Assembly: GCF_009833095.1 (NCBI RefSeq)
Contig: NZ_QRCB01000035.1
Coordinates: forward strand, 1 to 64,000
Source of the DNA: Nitrosomonas sp. JL21
GTDB lineage: Bacteria > Pseudomonadota > Gammaproteobacteria > Burkholderiales > Nitrosomonadaceae
Length of the DNA: 64,000 nt
Reading direction: 5' to 3'
Shown here: in pieces, positions 25,259 through 32,741 of the stretch
Numbering within the stretch: position 1 is the first letter of the stretch
Layout of the letters: each line of letters opens with the position of its first letter
Program-made: the position numbers and the translations under genes
Notes under the pieces: model-generated
What the model was told of the DNA's origin: nothing
Databases searched by the model: none
The model's input: the letters and a program-made list of their open reading frames with translations, nothing else

Positions 25259-25660
25259 CTATTTATGTTTTACCGCGATCAGGAATTGCTGAGCGCCCGC
25301 AGCCCGAGCGCGCAGCATGGCCTGCACGACGAGACCCTGCGGTGCCTCGTTATCGGCGGAGACGATCAGTTTTTGTTTGGAGTCGGCTAGTAAGGGTTTC
25401 AGCGTAGCAGCCAACGAGTCGAGGGTAACAACGGTTTGATTGATGTAAATTTTGCTGTCTTTGGTCAACGTGAGCGTAACAGGTTTCTCCGTGCTCAGTT
25501 TTTCAGCCTCGCCTTCAGGCAAATTCACTTGCAGCGAATCCAGATTCTGCATGGACAACGATGCGAGCATGAAAGTCGCCAACAGGAAAAACATTACGTC
25601 GATCATCGGGATGATTTCGATTCTGCCTTTCTGAACCGTGCGGGATTTACGGAGCTTCAT
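25259..25660 (-). CDS. exbD: ExbD/TolR-family biopolymer transport protein
   Basis: A 133-residue protein with a single N-terminal helix holding the conserved aspartate in IEIIPMIDVMFFLLATFM, and a periplasmic domain with KIYINQTVVTLDSL and the ending FLIAVKHK. It forms the proton-driven motor with ExbB. It overlaps the end of exbB by 14 bp, which implies coupled translation. It is separate from the tolR gene at 8292. Confidence 0.9.
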   Translation of the reverse strand: MKLRKSRTVQKGRIEIIPMIDVMFFLLATFMLASLSMQNLDSLQVNLPEGEAEKLSTEKPVTLTLTKDSKIYINQTVVTLDSLAATLKPLLADSKQKLIVSADNEAPQGLVVQAMLRARAAGAQQFLIAVKHK

Positions 25661-26300
25661 GGGTATTGTCCTGTTGATCCAGACGAATGTTGTCGATCAG
25701 CCGCGTTCCCAACCGTTCCATCTCATCCATCGTCAGCGATTGCAGACGGGAGAAGAAATTGAAGCCAAACAGGGCCACCAGCGCGATCGCCAGTCCTACC
25801 ACGGTTGCGATCAGCGCCTCGGCAACCCCGCCGGTCACGGCTGTGGGGTTGACGACGCCTTCGCTGCCGATGACCTGGAACGCGCGCATCATCCCGACGA
25901 CGGTTCCTACCAGGCCAAGCAGCGGTGCTGCGGTAACGATGGTTTCCAATGCCCATAATCGCCGCGCCAGGGATTCTTCGATGATTTGCGCTTCATCCGC
26001 CGCACGGGATTCCGTCCACCAGGCAGGCTGGTGTCGATTGGAAATCACGACTTCAAAGAACCGTTTGTAATAATGCCTGCTGTCCAAACCGGACAGTATT
26101 TTTTCTAAGTCATTCCATTTGAAACCGTAGGTTTCGACCAGATTGAGCAGATCGCTGGAGAGCCGTGCATAACGCCAATAGATGAATGCCTTTTCCAGCA
26201 TGATGGCCAGCGCGATTACCGCTAATAACGACAAGGGCACGATGATGATCCCGCCAAGTTTCAACATCACCCAGGCCTGATTTAATTCTTCCATAGTCAA
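25647..26300 (-). CDS. exbB: ExbB/TolQ-family proton-channel protein
   Basis: A 217-residue inner-membrane protein with three hydrophobic segments and the family text LETIVTAAPLLGLVGTVVGMM and GGVAEALIATVVGLAIALVALFGFN. First gene of an exbB-exbD-tonB-like operon that would energise uptake across the outer membrane, for example of iron complexes. No TonB-dependent receptor is adjacent. The start is preceded by GGGAG. Confidence 0.92.
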   Translation of the reverse strand: MTMEELNQAWVMLKLGGIIIVPLSLLAVIALAIMLEKAFIYWRYARLSSDLLNLVETYGFKWNDLEKILSGLDSRHYYKRFFEVVISNRHQPAWWTESRAADEAQIIEESLARRLWALETIVTAAPLLGLVGTVVGMMRAFQVIGSEGVVNPTAVTGGVAEALIATVVGLAIALVALFGFNFFSRLQSLTMDEMERLGTRLIDNIRLDQQDNTHEAP

Positions 26301-26974
26301 CTCCCAAATTAAGGCTATTCAATAGCTGTGTTAATGTATTTTTCGTGGGGAAGCCCTGAAAAACTGCTGTGGGTGATCCTGCAGCGCTGAGATCAGGCTC
26401 GAAAATACTTATTACTTCCCCTGTAGGCTGGCCCTTTCTCCTAATTCCACCACCTTATGACCGATCATTGCTCGCTACATTTTCAAATCTACCTTCAGAA
26501 AACACCGAATTCAAACAACCCAAGCAATTGACCGCCTCGTTAAGAACTCTGCCCGCGAAGTATCGTTATTCCAGAGATAACGCATGCCATCTGATGGTCA
26601 TGAGCACATCAAGGCGCAATTCGGTAACGTACTGAAACCATACGAAACGAAATAAATCGATGCTAAGAATAGTTGAAAACATCGTATGTTGGAACTGCAG
26701 ACACTCTGAAAAGCTACTATTCAGTCATGTTGTGCTGGGGCCGGATTCAGAATGTCCTTTTAATTCATTATTTAACTTTACAATAGCCTTGGTTCGCTTA
26801 CGCTTCGCTGGACATTTGCCCGCCAGTTTTTCAGCGTTTTCCAGCTGAGCTGTTTCATTGATAAATGATATATCTCGGTCATGCGGGAGCAGGAAATTGT
26901 AAAGCCTGTATCAATTGTTTACCATGTGTGAATATTGAAGAATCTGACCAGAGTCTGCGAGGCGCGAGGATGCC
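26301..26974. other. Decayed non-coding region with possible gene remnants
   Basis: About 670 bp with no intact gene. On the plus strand near 26581-26649 a frame reads PSDGHEHIKAQFGN...KPYETK then stops, which looks like the end of a lost protein. On the minus strand 26725-26900 reads a helical, charged segment (ETAQLENAEKLAGK, KRKRTKAIVKLNNELKG) without a start codon. Both look like fragments left after deletions or insertion-sequence activity. Confidence 0.45.
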
Positions 26975-27361
26975 ATGATGAAAAAACGCTTTCTGATACT
27001 TTTTTTGCTGCTTGTCGTAAAGTCTGCACACGCCGACTGGACTGCTGTGGAGACCGCCACAAAACCGGGAGTGAAGCACTTTTTCGATGCAGAAAGCCTG
27101 CAAAAAAATGAATCCTTCCGGAAAATTTGGGTATTGTCCAGCCACGATGTGAAGCAAAAAGGTGGCTATCATGCGATCAAGACATTGTATGAATTTGATT
27201 GTACTCATCATAAAGCACGACCCATCACCGTGTTGTTATATCCTGACAAAACTGCGTCTGAAGCCGTAATCGGAGCGCGTCATGACGAATCTGCCGATTG
27301 GTTCGGCTTTTCAGGAAATTCGATTTTTTATCAGGTTTCAACAGTCGCGTGCGCTCCTTGA
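26975..27361 (+). CDS. Secreted surface-adhesin-E-like protein
   Basis: A 128-residue protein with a signal peptide (cut after AHA, about residue 20) and a domain that resembles surface-adhesin protein E: W at the start, HFFDAESLQKNESFRKIWVL, then TLYEFDCTHHKARPI and a final cysteine (VACAP), which could pair with the Cys of FDC. Proteins of this type are exported and bind outer surfaces; the role in this organism is unknown. GCGAGGA precedes the start; a second ATG follows directly. Confidence 0.7.
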   Translation: MMKKRFLILFLLLVVKSAHADWTAVETATKPGVKHFFDAESLQKNESFRKIWVLSSHDVKQKGGYHAIKTLYEFDCTHHKARPITVLLYPDKTASEAVIGARHDESADWFGFSGNSIFYQVSTVACAP

Positions 27362-27608
27362 AGAATGGGAGTTTCAATTTATAACTCTGCGGATTGCGTT
27401 ACGATCAGAAAAATGTGATAGTTCACATCGAGTTCACAATTAATATCTATAATGAGTTCATTTTGCAATGACGAGGAATGCAGAGTATCGAGGAAAGTGA
27501 GCTTGGGCATTATGTTTTGAAGTTACAAGTGGCATGGCTGGATTGTTAATCGGGGCGTGTTGTATTTTCAATAATTTTACATATGTGTAATTAGATAGGG
27601 AGAAGGTA

Positions 27609-28121
27609 ATGAAAGAGATAAAAAATAGATCACTGGCGATTTGTGCGGTGCTTTTATTGTTGAGTGGCGTATTGGTAGGATGTAAGCCGATTTTCGAGAA
27701 AAAGCCTGTCGAAGGTAAAGAAGGCAGTAAAGAGGCTGCCCCGGCAGCAGCACCAGCTCCGGCGCCAGCACCAGCTGCTCCGGCGCCTGCTCCTAAAGCT
27801 GAGGAACTTCAAAGCATCGATAGCTTGCCATCAACCACAGAGCCTCTGGATACCACAACCGCAGCGCCTGTTGCGGAAGCGCCTGTGGCAGCAGCGCCAG
27901 CGCAACATGCGGATGATGGTGACGATGTCGTCAAAACGACCCCTGCTCTGATGAAAAAAGTACAGCAAGCGCTGGTGAATGCCGGCTTCAATCCTGGCCC
28001 GGTGGACGGTGTCAGCGGCGGGAAAACAGTCTCTGCGATAGAAAGTTTCCAGAAACAGCAGGGCATTCCTCCAGGGAAACTGACGAAACGCACACTTCGC
28101 GCGCTCGGCGTAGCATTTTAA
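27609..28121 (+). CDS. Peptidoglycan-binding lipoprotein
   Basis: A 170-residue lipoprotein with lipobox LVGC (Cys25), a long alanine/proline-rich linker (about residues 44-100; AAPAPAPAP-type) and a C-terminal PG_binding_1 domain (about 112-170: LMKKVQQALVNAGFNPGPVDG, FQKQQGIPPGKLTKRTLRALG). It probably tethers to the cell wall from the outer membrane. AGGGAGAAGG precedes the ATG. A strong terminator follows. The linker repeats could vary in length between strains. Confidence 0.85.
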   Translation: MKEIKNRSLAICAVLLLLSGVLVGCKPIFEKKPVEGKEGSKEAAPAAAPAPAPAPAAPAPAPKAEELQSIDSLPSTTEPLDTTTAAPVAEAPVAAAPAQHADDGDDVVKTTPALMKKVQQALVNAGFNPGPVDGVSGGKTVSAIESFQKQQGIPPGKLTKRTLRALGVAF

Positions 28122-28153
28122 GCAACGAATGCGTTGAACCGAGTCAAATCGTC

Positions 28154-28188
28154 AAAACCCCAGGAATTAAAAACTCTTGGGGTTTTTT
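28154..28188 (+). terminator. Rho-independent terminator after the PG-binding lipoprotein gene
   Basis: AAAACCCCAGGA pairs with TCTTGGGGTTTT around an A-rich loop, followed by six T residues. Strong intrinsic terminator 33 bp after the stop. Confidence 0.92.
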
Positions 28189-28437
28189 GTTGGAGTTTTC
28201 AGAAAGCTTGCTCTCTTTCTTAGAGGGGCAAAAATTTATAGTGCTTGTTTTGGTTCAGTACCTGTCATCGATGGAAAAAATAGGTGCGAATTTGAAATGA
28301 ATCACAGCAGTTCCATTGGCACAGATGTGGATAGCATCCTTTTAACAATATCACCCATGGTGAAATGCAATCAGTAGTAGGGCGTTAAGAAAGAATTTGT
28401 GTGAACAATTGTCTATGCGCAGGGACAGACTGCCTGG
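28189..28437. other. Non-coding stretch between convergent genes
   Basis: Nothing convincing is seen; only a 26-codon ORF at 28297 without a ribosome binding site. Confidence 0.4.
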
Positions 28438-28668
28438 TCAATGATCCTTCGCCGTCCACTTCTCTCCGATTTTCTTGTATTTTTTCTTGACCGCTGCCCA
28501 GGCAACTTTATGGGCTGTTTCTTCTTGAGATGAAGATGCGCGGCGTTTGTCGGGATTCTTGTATTCTTTCCAGGCGTGGTTGAATGCCTCCCGGTAAATA
28601 TCCTGAGCATGATCGGGAAGTACGGTTGTTATGTTTTTCGGCAAATCGTCATTGGTTTTATAAGGCAT
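28438..28668 (-). CDS. chaB: ChaB family protein
   Basis: A 76-residue protein with the full ChaB pattern: LPKNITTVLPDHAQDIYREAFNHAW near the start, a basic middle, then AHKVAWAAVKKKY and a final W. ChaB was first linked to the ChaA cation antiporter in E. coli; its molecular function is uncertain and it often sits among stress genes. No chaA is nearby. It follows the small gene at 28719 on the same strand. Confidence 0.9.
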   Translation of the reverse strand: MPYKTNDDLPKNITTVLPDHAQDIYREAFNHAWKEYKNPDKRRASSSQEETAHKVAWAAVKKKYKKIGEKWTAKDH

Positions 28669-28718
28669 TCGTCACTCCTCGAGTTCATGGATAGGTGGTT
28701 TCAACGGAGCTAGACAAT

Positions 28719-28913
28719 TCAATCCTGTCCTACGGGCACAGGCTTACCGGAAGGTTTACGGATAGTGGGTTCTGCAGGGGTATTCTTTCTGAGCGGCGAA
28801 TCTTCCGGAATGACTTCTTCAAAAGCGATATCCTCGATCGATTCATCAGCCGATGGGGAAGCCGGTTCACTGCTATCTTTGCCATTCATGGCTTTGATAG
28901 TGTTTGCCGTCAT
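28719..28913 (-). CDS. Small acidic, probably disordered protein (64 aa)
   Basis: Low-complexity composition rich in Ser, Pro, Glu and Asp (EPASPSADESIEDIAFEEV), with no hydrophobic core and no cysteines, so likely unstructured. GAGGA lies 8 bp before the ATG. It is 50 bp upstream of chaB and probably cotranscribed. The palindrome GTTCGACAACGAAC lies about 60 bp upstream of its start. Family not recognised. Confidence 0.6.
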   Translation of the reverse strand: MTANTIKAMNGKDSSEPASPSADESIEDIAFEEVIPEDSPLRKNTPAEPTIRKPSGKPVPVGQD

Positions 28914-28973
28914 GATCGTTTCCTCATTTTGAACAATCGCTGCGTACCTTAATATTTTTGTCGGATAAATTCA

Positions 28974-28987
28974 GTTCGACAACGAAC
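28974..28987. promoter_or_regulatory. Palindrome GTTCG-ACAA-CGAAC between divergent stress-type genes
   Basis: A perfect 5-bp inverted repeat with 4-bp spacer in the divergent promoter region of the 28719 gene and the hdeD-like gene. The same arms and spacing recur at 30164-30177. The half-site order (GTTCG then CGAAC) is that of a dimeric regulator's operator. Confidence 0.5.
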
Positions 28988-29141
28988 ATTCAGTACCACT
29001 CTATAGCGTGCAAATGATGTGGGAATGTTTGACCTATCGCCGCGAGATTTGTGGGTCTCCGCACAGAGCGTTTCCCCAGGTATTTCTATAATTCCCATTA
29101 AATGAAAAAAACGATTGGATTATTTATCTGTGGAGTTAGAT

Positions 29142-29744
29142 ATGACAACCGATGAAAAATTAGAACTACCGATCAGTTGGGGATGGTTTCTGGCGCTAGG
29201 GATTAGCATGGTCATTTTTGGCACACTTGGGATTGTCTTTGCATTTTATCTGACTCTGGTCAGTGTCATCATGTTCGGAGTACTTGCGATCGTGTCAGGT
29301 ATTCTGCAGCTATCTCATGGTGTCGCTGGCAACGAAAACAATTGGTCGGGAAAGGCTCTCCATCTATTAGTGGCTCTGATGTATATCCTATTCGGTGGTT
29401 TGGTGGTGTTCGATCCCGTGAGCGGTTCTTACAGTCTGACGCTGGTGTTGGCTGCGTTTCTGGTTATTGTTGGGATTTCACGTATTGCTTACGCTTGGAA
29501 ATGCTGGAATCGAGGCTGGAAATGGAGATTGATGTTGCTGGCCGGCGGAATTGATGTATTGCTTGCAGCATTGATTATGTATGGGTGGCCAGAAACAGCG
29601 TTCTGGATGATTGGTTTGTTCGTGGCAATAGAGATGATGACCAATGGTTGGTTGCTCATTGCGATGGCGCTGGCAAAGCGAACACTTACGCGGGAAAACA
29701 AGGATTTTATCCAGACTACCACTGCTGAGAAAGATCCGACATAA
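29142..29744 (+). CDS. HdeD-family (DUF308) membrane protein
   Basis: A 200-residue protein with six hydrophobic segments in three pairs, the HdeD/DUF308 layout, including GYWFLALGISMVIFG-like text (WGWFLALGISMVIFGTLGI) and LMYILFGGLVVFDP. HdeD in E. coli is linked to acid resistance at high cell density. ATG 29142 is chosen because TGGAG lies 8 bp upstream; an upstream in-frame ATG at 29115 lacks one. It is divergent from the 28719-chaB pair across the palindrome. Confidence 0.85.
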   Translation: MTTDEKLELPISWGWFLALGISMVIFGTLGIVFAFYLTLVSVIMFGVLAIVSGILQLSHGVAGNENNWSGKALHLLVALMYILFGGLVVFDPVSGSYSLTLVLAAFLVIVGISRIAYAWKCWNRGWKWRLMLLAGGIDVLLAALIMYGWPETAFWMIGLFVAIEMMTNGWLLIAMALAKRTLTRENKDFIQTTTAEKDPT

Positions 29745-29858
29745 ATTGGAAAAATGAGCCGTTCATCCCTTCCATAGGATCATGCGTGCTTCTGGCAGTT
29801 TCGTTCGGATGGGAGCATTGATTTAAATGATGAATCGAACGATGAGGAGTCATGACTC

Positions 29859-30065
29859 ATGAATTCTTTTCCTGCGAAGGATGCAATAGCCCGAATTAAT
29901 CCTCCTTCTACTCCGGCGACACCGGAAATCCCGCCGGATAAATCTCCTGATGAAATTCCTTCAGAGCCGCCACCGATGGAAGATCCGCCTAATAAGAATC
30001 CACCCATCATGGATCCGGTCATTCCCGAAGTTAATGCAGGTAGTGAATCTGCTTCATCATCCTGA
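29859..30065 (+). CDS. Small proline/acid-rich protein (68 aa)
   Basis: Encodes an unusual sequence rich in Pro, Glu, Asp and Ser (TPATPEIPPDKSPDEIPSEP, PPNKNPPIMDP) with no hydrophobic segment. A GAGGAG lies 12 bp upstream. Almost certainly unstructured if made. Third-position use and the clean ribosome binding site argue for a real gene. Half-sites GTTCG (29813-29817) and CGAAC (29836-29840) lie just upstream with wider spacing than the full palindromes. No family recognised. Confidence 0.55.
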   Translation: MNSFPAKDAIARINPPSTPATPEIPPDKSPDEIPSEPPPMEDPPNKNPPIMDPVIPEVNAGSESASSS

Positions 30066-30163
30066 ACATTCGAAGACTGATCGAAGATCAGCGGATTTTT
30101 TTGGATGGGTGCTTCATTCCTATAAATACGATAAAAATTTTCTACTGTATTCCTTTACTTAAC

Positions 30164-30177
30164 GTTCGCCAGCGAAC
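30164..30177. promoter_or_regulatory. Palindrome GTTCGC-CA-GCGAAC upstream of a small acidic gene
   Basis: Perfect 6-bp inverted repeat, 58 bp upstream of the ATG at 30236, matching the site at 28974 as GTTCGnCAnCGAAC and lying at nearly the same distance from the start codon. Confidence 0.5.
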
Positions 30178-30235
30178 AGATCTCGGTTGTGTTTACGTTG
30201 CATGATACGAAAACATCACCCAAGAGGAGAAAAAA

Positions 30236-30382
30236 ATGTATATTGCCGACAATACGACAATGACATCTGATGTGATTGATTCGAATACAGATTTATCCGC
30301 AGAAGAGATTCCATTGATTGAAGCCTATGATGAAGAAAGCTTTGTATCGATGGATGGTATCTATCGTATCGACGATTTCTAA
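30236..30382 (+). CDS. Small acidic protein (48 aa)
   Basis: AGAGGAG 6 bp before ATG is one of the best ribosome binding sites in the region. The product is very acidic (SAEEIPLIEAYDEESF, ending YRIDDF) with few positive charges and no membrane helix. A weak hairpin (GCGGAT 30410-30415/ATCCGC 30433-30438, then CTTTCTTTCT) follows. Family not recognised; it may be a stress-induced micro-protein. Confidence 0.55.
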   Translation: MYIADNTTMTSDVIDSNTDLSAEEIPLIEAYDEESFVSMDGIYRIDDF

Positions 30383-30485
30383 ACTCTGCACTCGAAGAAT
30401 TTTTCCTGCGCGGATTTCATTGTAAATTGGATATCCGCCTTTCTTTCTAAGTAAGACTAAAAAATCAATATCATGGAGATCAATC

Positions 30486-30761
30486 ATGAACAAAAAGCAA
30501 AACGTTTCATATATGCTGTCTTTTTGCGTGTGTTTATCGTTGTTGAGCGCTCCTGCCTTTACAGAATCCCCTCAACCAGAAACCTATCCAAAGCAAAAAG
30601 TACAGAAATTGGAAGGCGATGAGAATCGGTATCAACAGTTAAAAAAAGATGCCGATCCCAGAGGTAGAACCGAAGCCAATAAGGGAAATTTCGATACCGA
30701 AGTTCCACGGGGTGACGGCGAACAGTATCCTCCCGCAAAAACTCCCGATCAAAATAAGTGA
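30486..30761 (+). CDS. Small exported hydrophilic protein (91 aa)
   Basis: Signal peptide (MNKKQNVSYMLSFCVCLSLL, cut near APAFT) followed by a charged, low-hydrophobicity chain (KVQKLEGDENRYQQLKK, RGDGEQYPPAKTPDQNK). Probably a periplasmic, largely unstructured protein. GGAG precedes the ATG and a strong terminator follows 20 bp after the stop, which supports a real gene. Family not recognised. Confidence 0.65.
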   Translation: MNKKQNVSYMLSFCVCLSLLSAPAFTESPQPETYPKQKVQKLEGDENRYQQLKKDADPRGRTEANKGNFDTEVPRGDGEQYPPAKTPDQNK

Positions 30762-30782
30762 GATTGTCTGCCGTTTACTCTC

Positions 30783-30806
30783 AAAACCCGCTGCAGCGGG
30801 TTTTTT
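30783..30806 (+). terminator. Rho-independent terminator after the 91-aa exported protein gene
   Basis: AAAACCCGCTG/CAGCGGGTTTT is a perfect self-complementary stem followed by six T residues. Confidence 0.93.
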
Positions 30807-31243
30807 AATTTCTAATTGTCTCAAACTCCTCCTTCGACCGGTCGACAGCTCCGATGGAGAACCAGCACATTGAATGCGCAGCTATTAACTCGTTGCTCAC
30901 AGCAGGTTGATTCATTGTTAACTTCGCTATTCAAATCGGCAAGGATTTCGTCATATGATTTTTCTTGTTTGTGCCGGAACATTTTTCATCGATGTAGCCG
31001 AAAAGCGAAATTAGGCCAACACGTGCAATTCGTGCATATTCATTGAGCATACTCAGCTTGATTTCAACGAGCCGTACATGATCTGGTCAAGTCCAGCAGT
31101 TTTCTGCAACTTCCTCAATATTGTCAATATTCTAATGGCCGCATGAACCGAGTGCCTTGCCGGATGTGCTGTTGGGCATTCAGGTCGCGTTCATAGCGAT
31201 GATCGCATAGTTGAGTCATCAATCAGCACAGTGAGGTGTCATC
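30807..31243. other. Non-coding stretch with possible dispersed-repeat segment
   Basis: No intact gene. On the minus strand a frame reads RLVEIKLSMLNEYARIARVGLI without a start codon and soon breaks, so it may be a gene fragment. Positions 31045-31069 are similar to 63249-63273 (15 identical bases in a row, AGCTTGATTTCAACG). Confidence 0.4.
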
Positions 31244-31519
31244 ATGATCAGTACATGGCTGGCCAGGTTAATGGGCATTTTAGTGTAGAGTGCCATCACC
31301 ACGGATTGTGTGTCCATCGAAGAGCAGCGAAGGAGCATGGTCAGACATTGCGAGGTGATTGGTTTAAAACGTAATTCACCAGAATTCTCGAATTGTATCG
31401 CTCGTTTGGATCGGCAGAATGGTATTTCGCAACAATGCGTTGGAGCATTCCGCTATGGTGTTCCTTATACCTATGGCAGATGCATGAGCGAGAGAGGGAG
31501 TTCAGGTTTGCTGCGTTAG
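31244..31519 (+). pseudogene. Small exported protein gene interrupted by TAG
   Basis: ATG 31244 follows GTGAGGTG and opens a short hydrophobic leader (STWLARLMGILV), then meets TAG at 31286-31288. The same frame continues with SAITTDCVSIEEQRRS and goes on to SPEFSNCIARLDRQ, ending at TGA-type stop before 31520. One base change (TGG to TAG, LVW to stop) would restore a protein of about 90 residues with a signal peptide and several cysteines, like small lipoproteins. Translation from the internal GTG (31310) lacks a ribosome binding site. Confidence 0.5.
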
Positions 31520-31690
31520 AATGGAATTCAAGAGGCTATTACGCAAACACTGCAAATGAATCCGATTTCTCTGTGTTCTACTACTGCCTGACGGCTTTTC
31601 CGGCTCGGCTGATTTAAAAACAGATGAGATTTTCTCTGATAAAAAAGACCAGAAATACTCTGTTTGAATAGGTTTGCACATTTCCCGGTG

Positions 31691-31713
31691 AAGCAGGTAG
31701 ACTGCTTTTTTTC
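31691..31713 (+). terminator. Terminator-like hairpin just before corA
   Basis: AAGCAG (31691-31696) pairs with CTGCTT (31702-31707), then T residues to 31712. It sits only 12 bp upstream of the corA start, so it could end upstream transcription or act as a leader element. Confidence 0.5.
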
Positions 31714-31724
31714 AAAGCGAGGAT

Positions 31725-32699
31725 GTGGACGTGCTCATCAATTGTGTCGCCTACCAGAACGGAATACGCCTGACTGATCTCGAAGTGGATGAGATCAGCG
31801 ATTATCTCGAAAAACCAGGATGTTTTGTGTGGGTAGCGCTGCGCGACGCCACGCCTGAAGAACTTGATAAAATGAAGGAAGAGTTTCATCTCCATGAATT
31901 AGCGGTGGAAGATGCGCGTCACGGTCATCAGCGGCCCAAACTGGAAGAATATGGTGACTCGCTGTTCGTGGTGATGCATCTGTTTGAGCATGAAAAAGAA
32001 GAAATCAGTCTCGGCGAGTTGAACGTCTTTGTAGGGCCTAACTATATATTATCCGTACGAAATCGCAGTCGGCAGCATTTCATCGATGTGCGCGAGCGCT
32101 GTGAACGGGAGCAGCAGTTGTTGAAAGAAGGCTCAAGTTTTGTACTGTATGCGCTGATGGATGCAGTGGTCGATCGTTATTTTCCGATCATCGACCAGTT
32201 GGAGTCCGAGCTGGAGCAGATCGAAGAACAAATTTTCACCAAAGGCATCGCGGCCCGCTCCAACATCGAGCAGCTCTACAGTCTCAAACGTAATGTCATG
32301 GTTCTGAAACATGCTGTTTCACCGCTGATGGAAGTGGCGGGCAAATTGGCGAGCAGCCGGGGCCCCGCTGTCTGTTCCAATATCCGTGCGTATTTCCGCG
32401 ATGTATATGACCACTTGCTGAGAATCGACGCTTCCATCGACAGCATTCGAGACACCATTGGCACCGCCATGCAGGTCAATCTCTCGATTGGCGCCATTGA
32501 AAACAACGAAGTCAGCAAACGCCTCGCAGCATGGGCGGGAATTTTTGCTGCCGCGACTGCCCTGGCGGGAATCTGGGGGATGAACTTCGAGCATATGCCG
32601 GAGCTGGAGTGGGAATATGGCTACCCGATGGCATTGCTGACCATTTGCACGGCATGTTTTTTTCTTTATCTGTGGTTCAAGCGGATCGGTTGGCTGTGA
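31725..32699 (+). CDS. corA: CorA-family magnesium/cobalt transporter
   Basis: A 324-residue CorA protein: a large cytoplasmic N-terminal domain (GCFVWVALRDATPEELDKM, HELAVEDA, QRPKLEEYGDSLFVVMH), a long helix, then two membrane helices at the C-terminus with the pore signature GMN (285-287, in GIWGMNFEHMPE). It forms a pentameric Mg2+ channel in the inner membrane. The start is GTG 31725 preceded by GCGAGG; a GTG two codons later is possible. It converges on the brkB-like gene. Confidence 0.93.
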   Translation: MDVLINCVAYQNGIRLTDLEVDEISDYLEKPGCFVWVALRDATPEELDKMKEEFHLHELAVEDARHGHQRPKLEEYGDSLFVVMHLFEHEKEEISLGELNVFVGPNYILSVRNRSRQHFIDVRERCEREQQLLKEGSSFVLYALMDAVVDRYFPIIDQLESELEQIEEQIFTKGIAARSNIEQLYSLKRNVMVLKHAVSPLMEVAGKLASSRGPAVCSNIRAYFRDVYDHLLRIDASIDSIRDTIGTAMQVNLSIGAIENNEVSKRLAAWAGIFAAATALAGIWGMNFEHMPELEWEYGYPMALLTICTACFFLYLWFKRIGWL

Positions 32700-32741
32700 T
32701 CGCATTTTCAAACACAGCCGCAGCAGAATCAACCTTGAATT

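Noticed and set aside
30816-31046. 76-codon plus-strand frame after the 30783 terminator
   Set aside because: No ribosome binding site and random-looking composition; the opposite strand has the more protein-like text.
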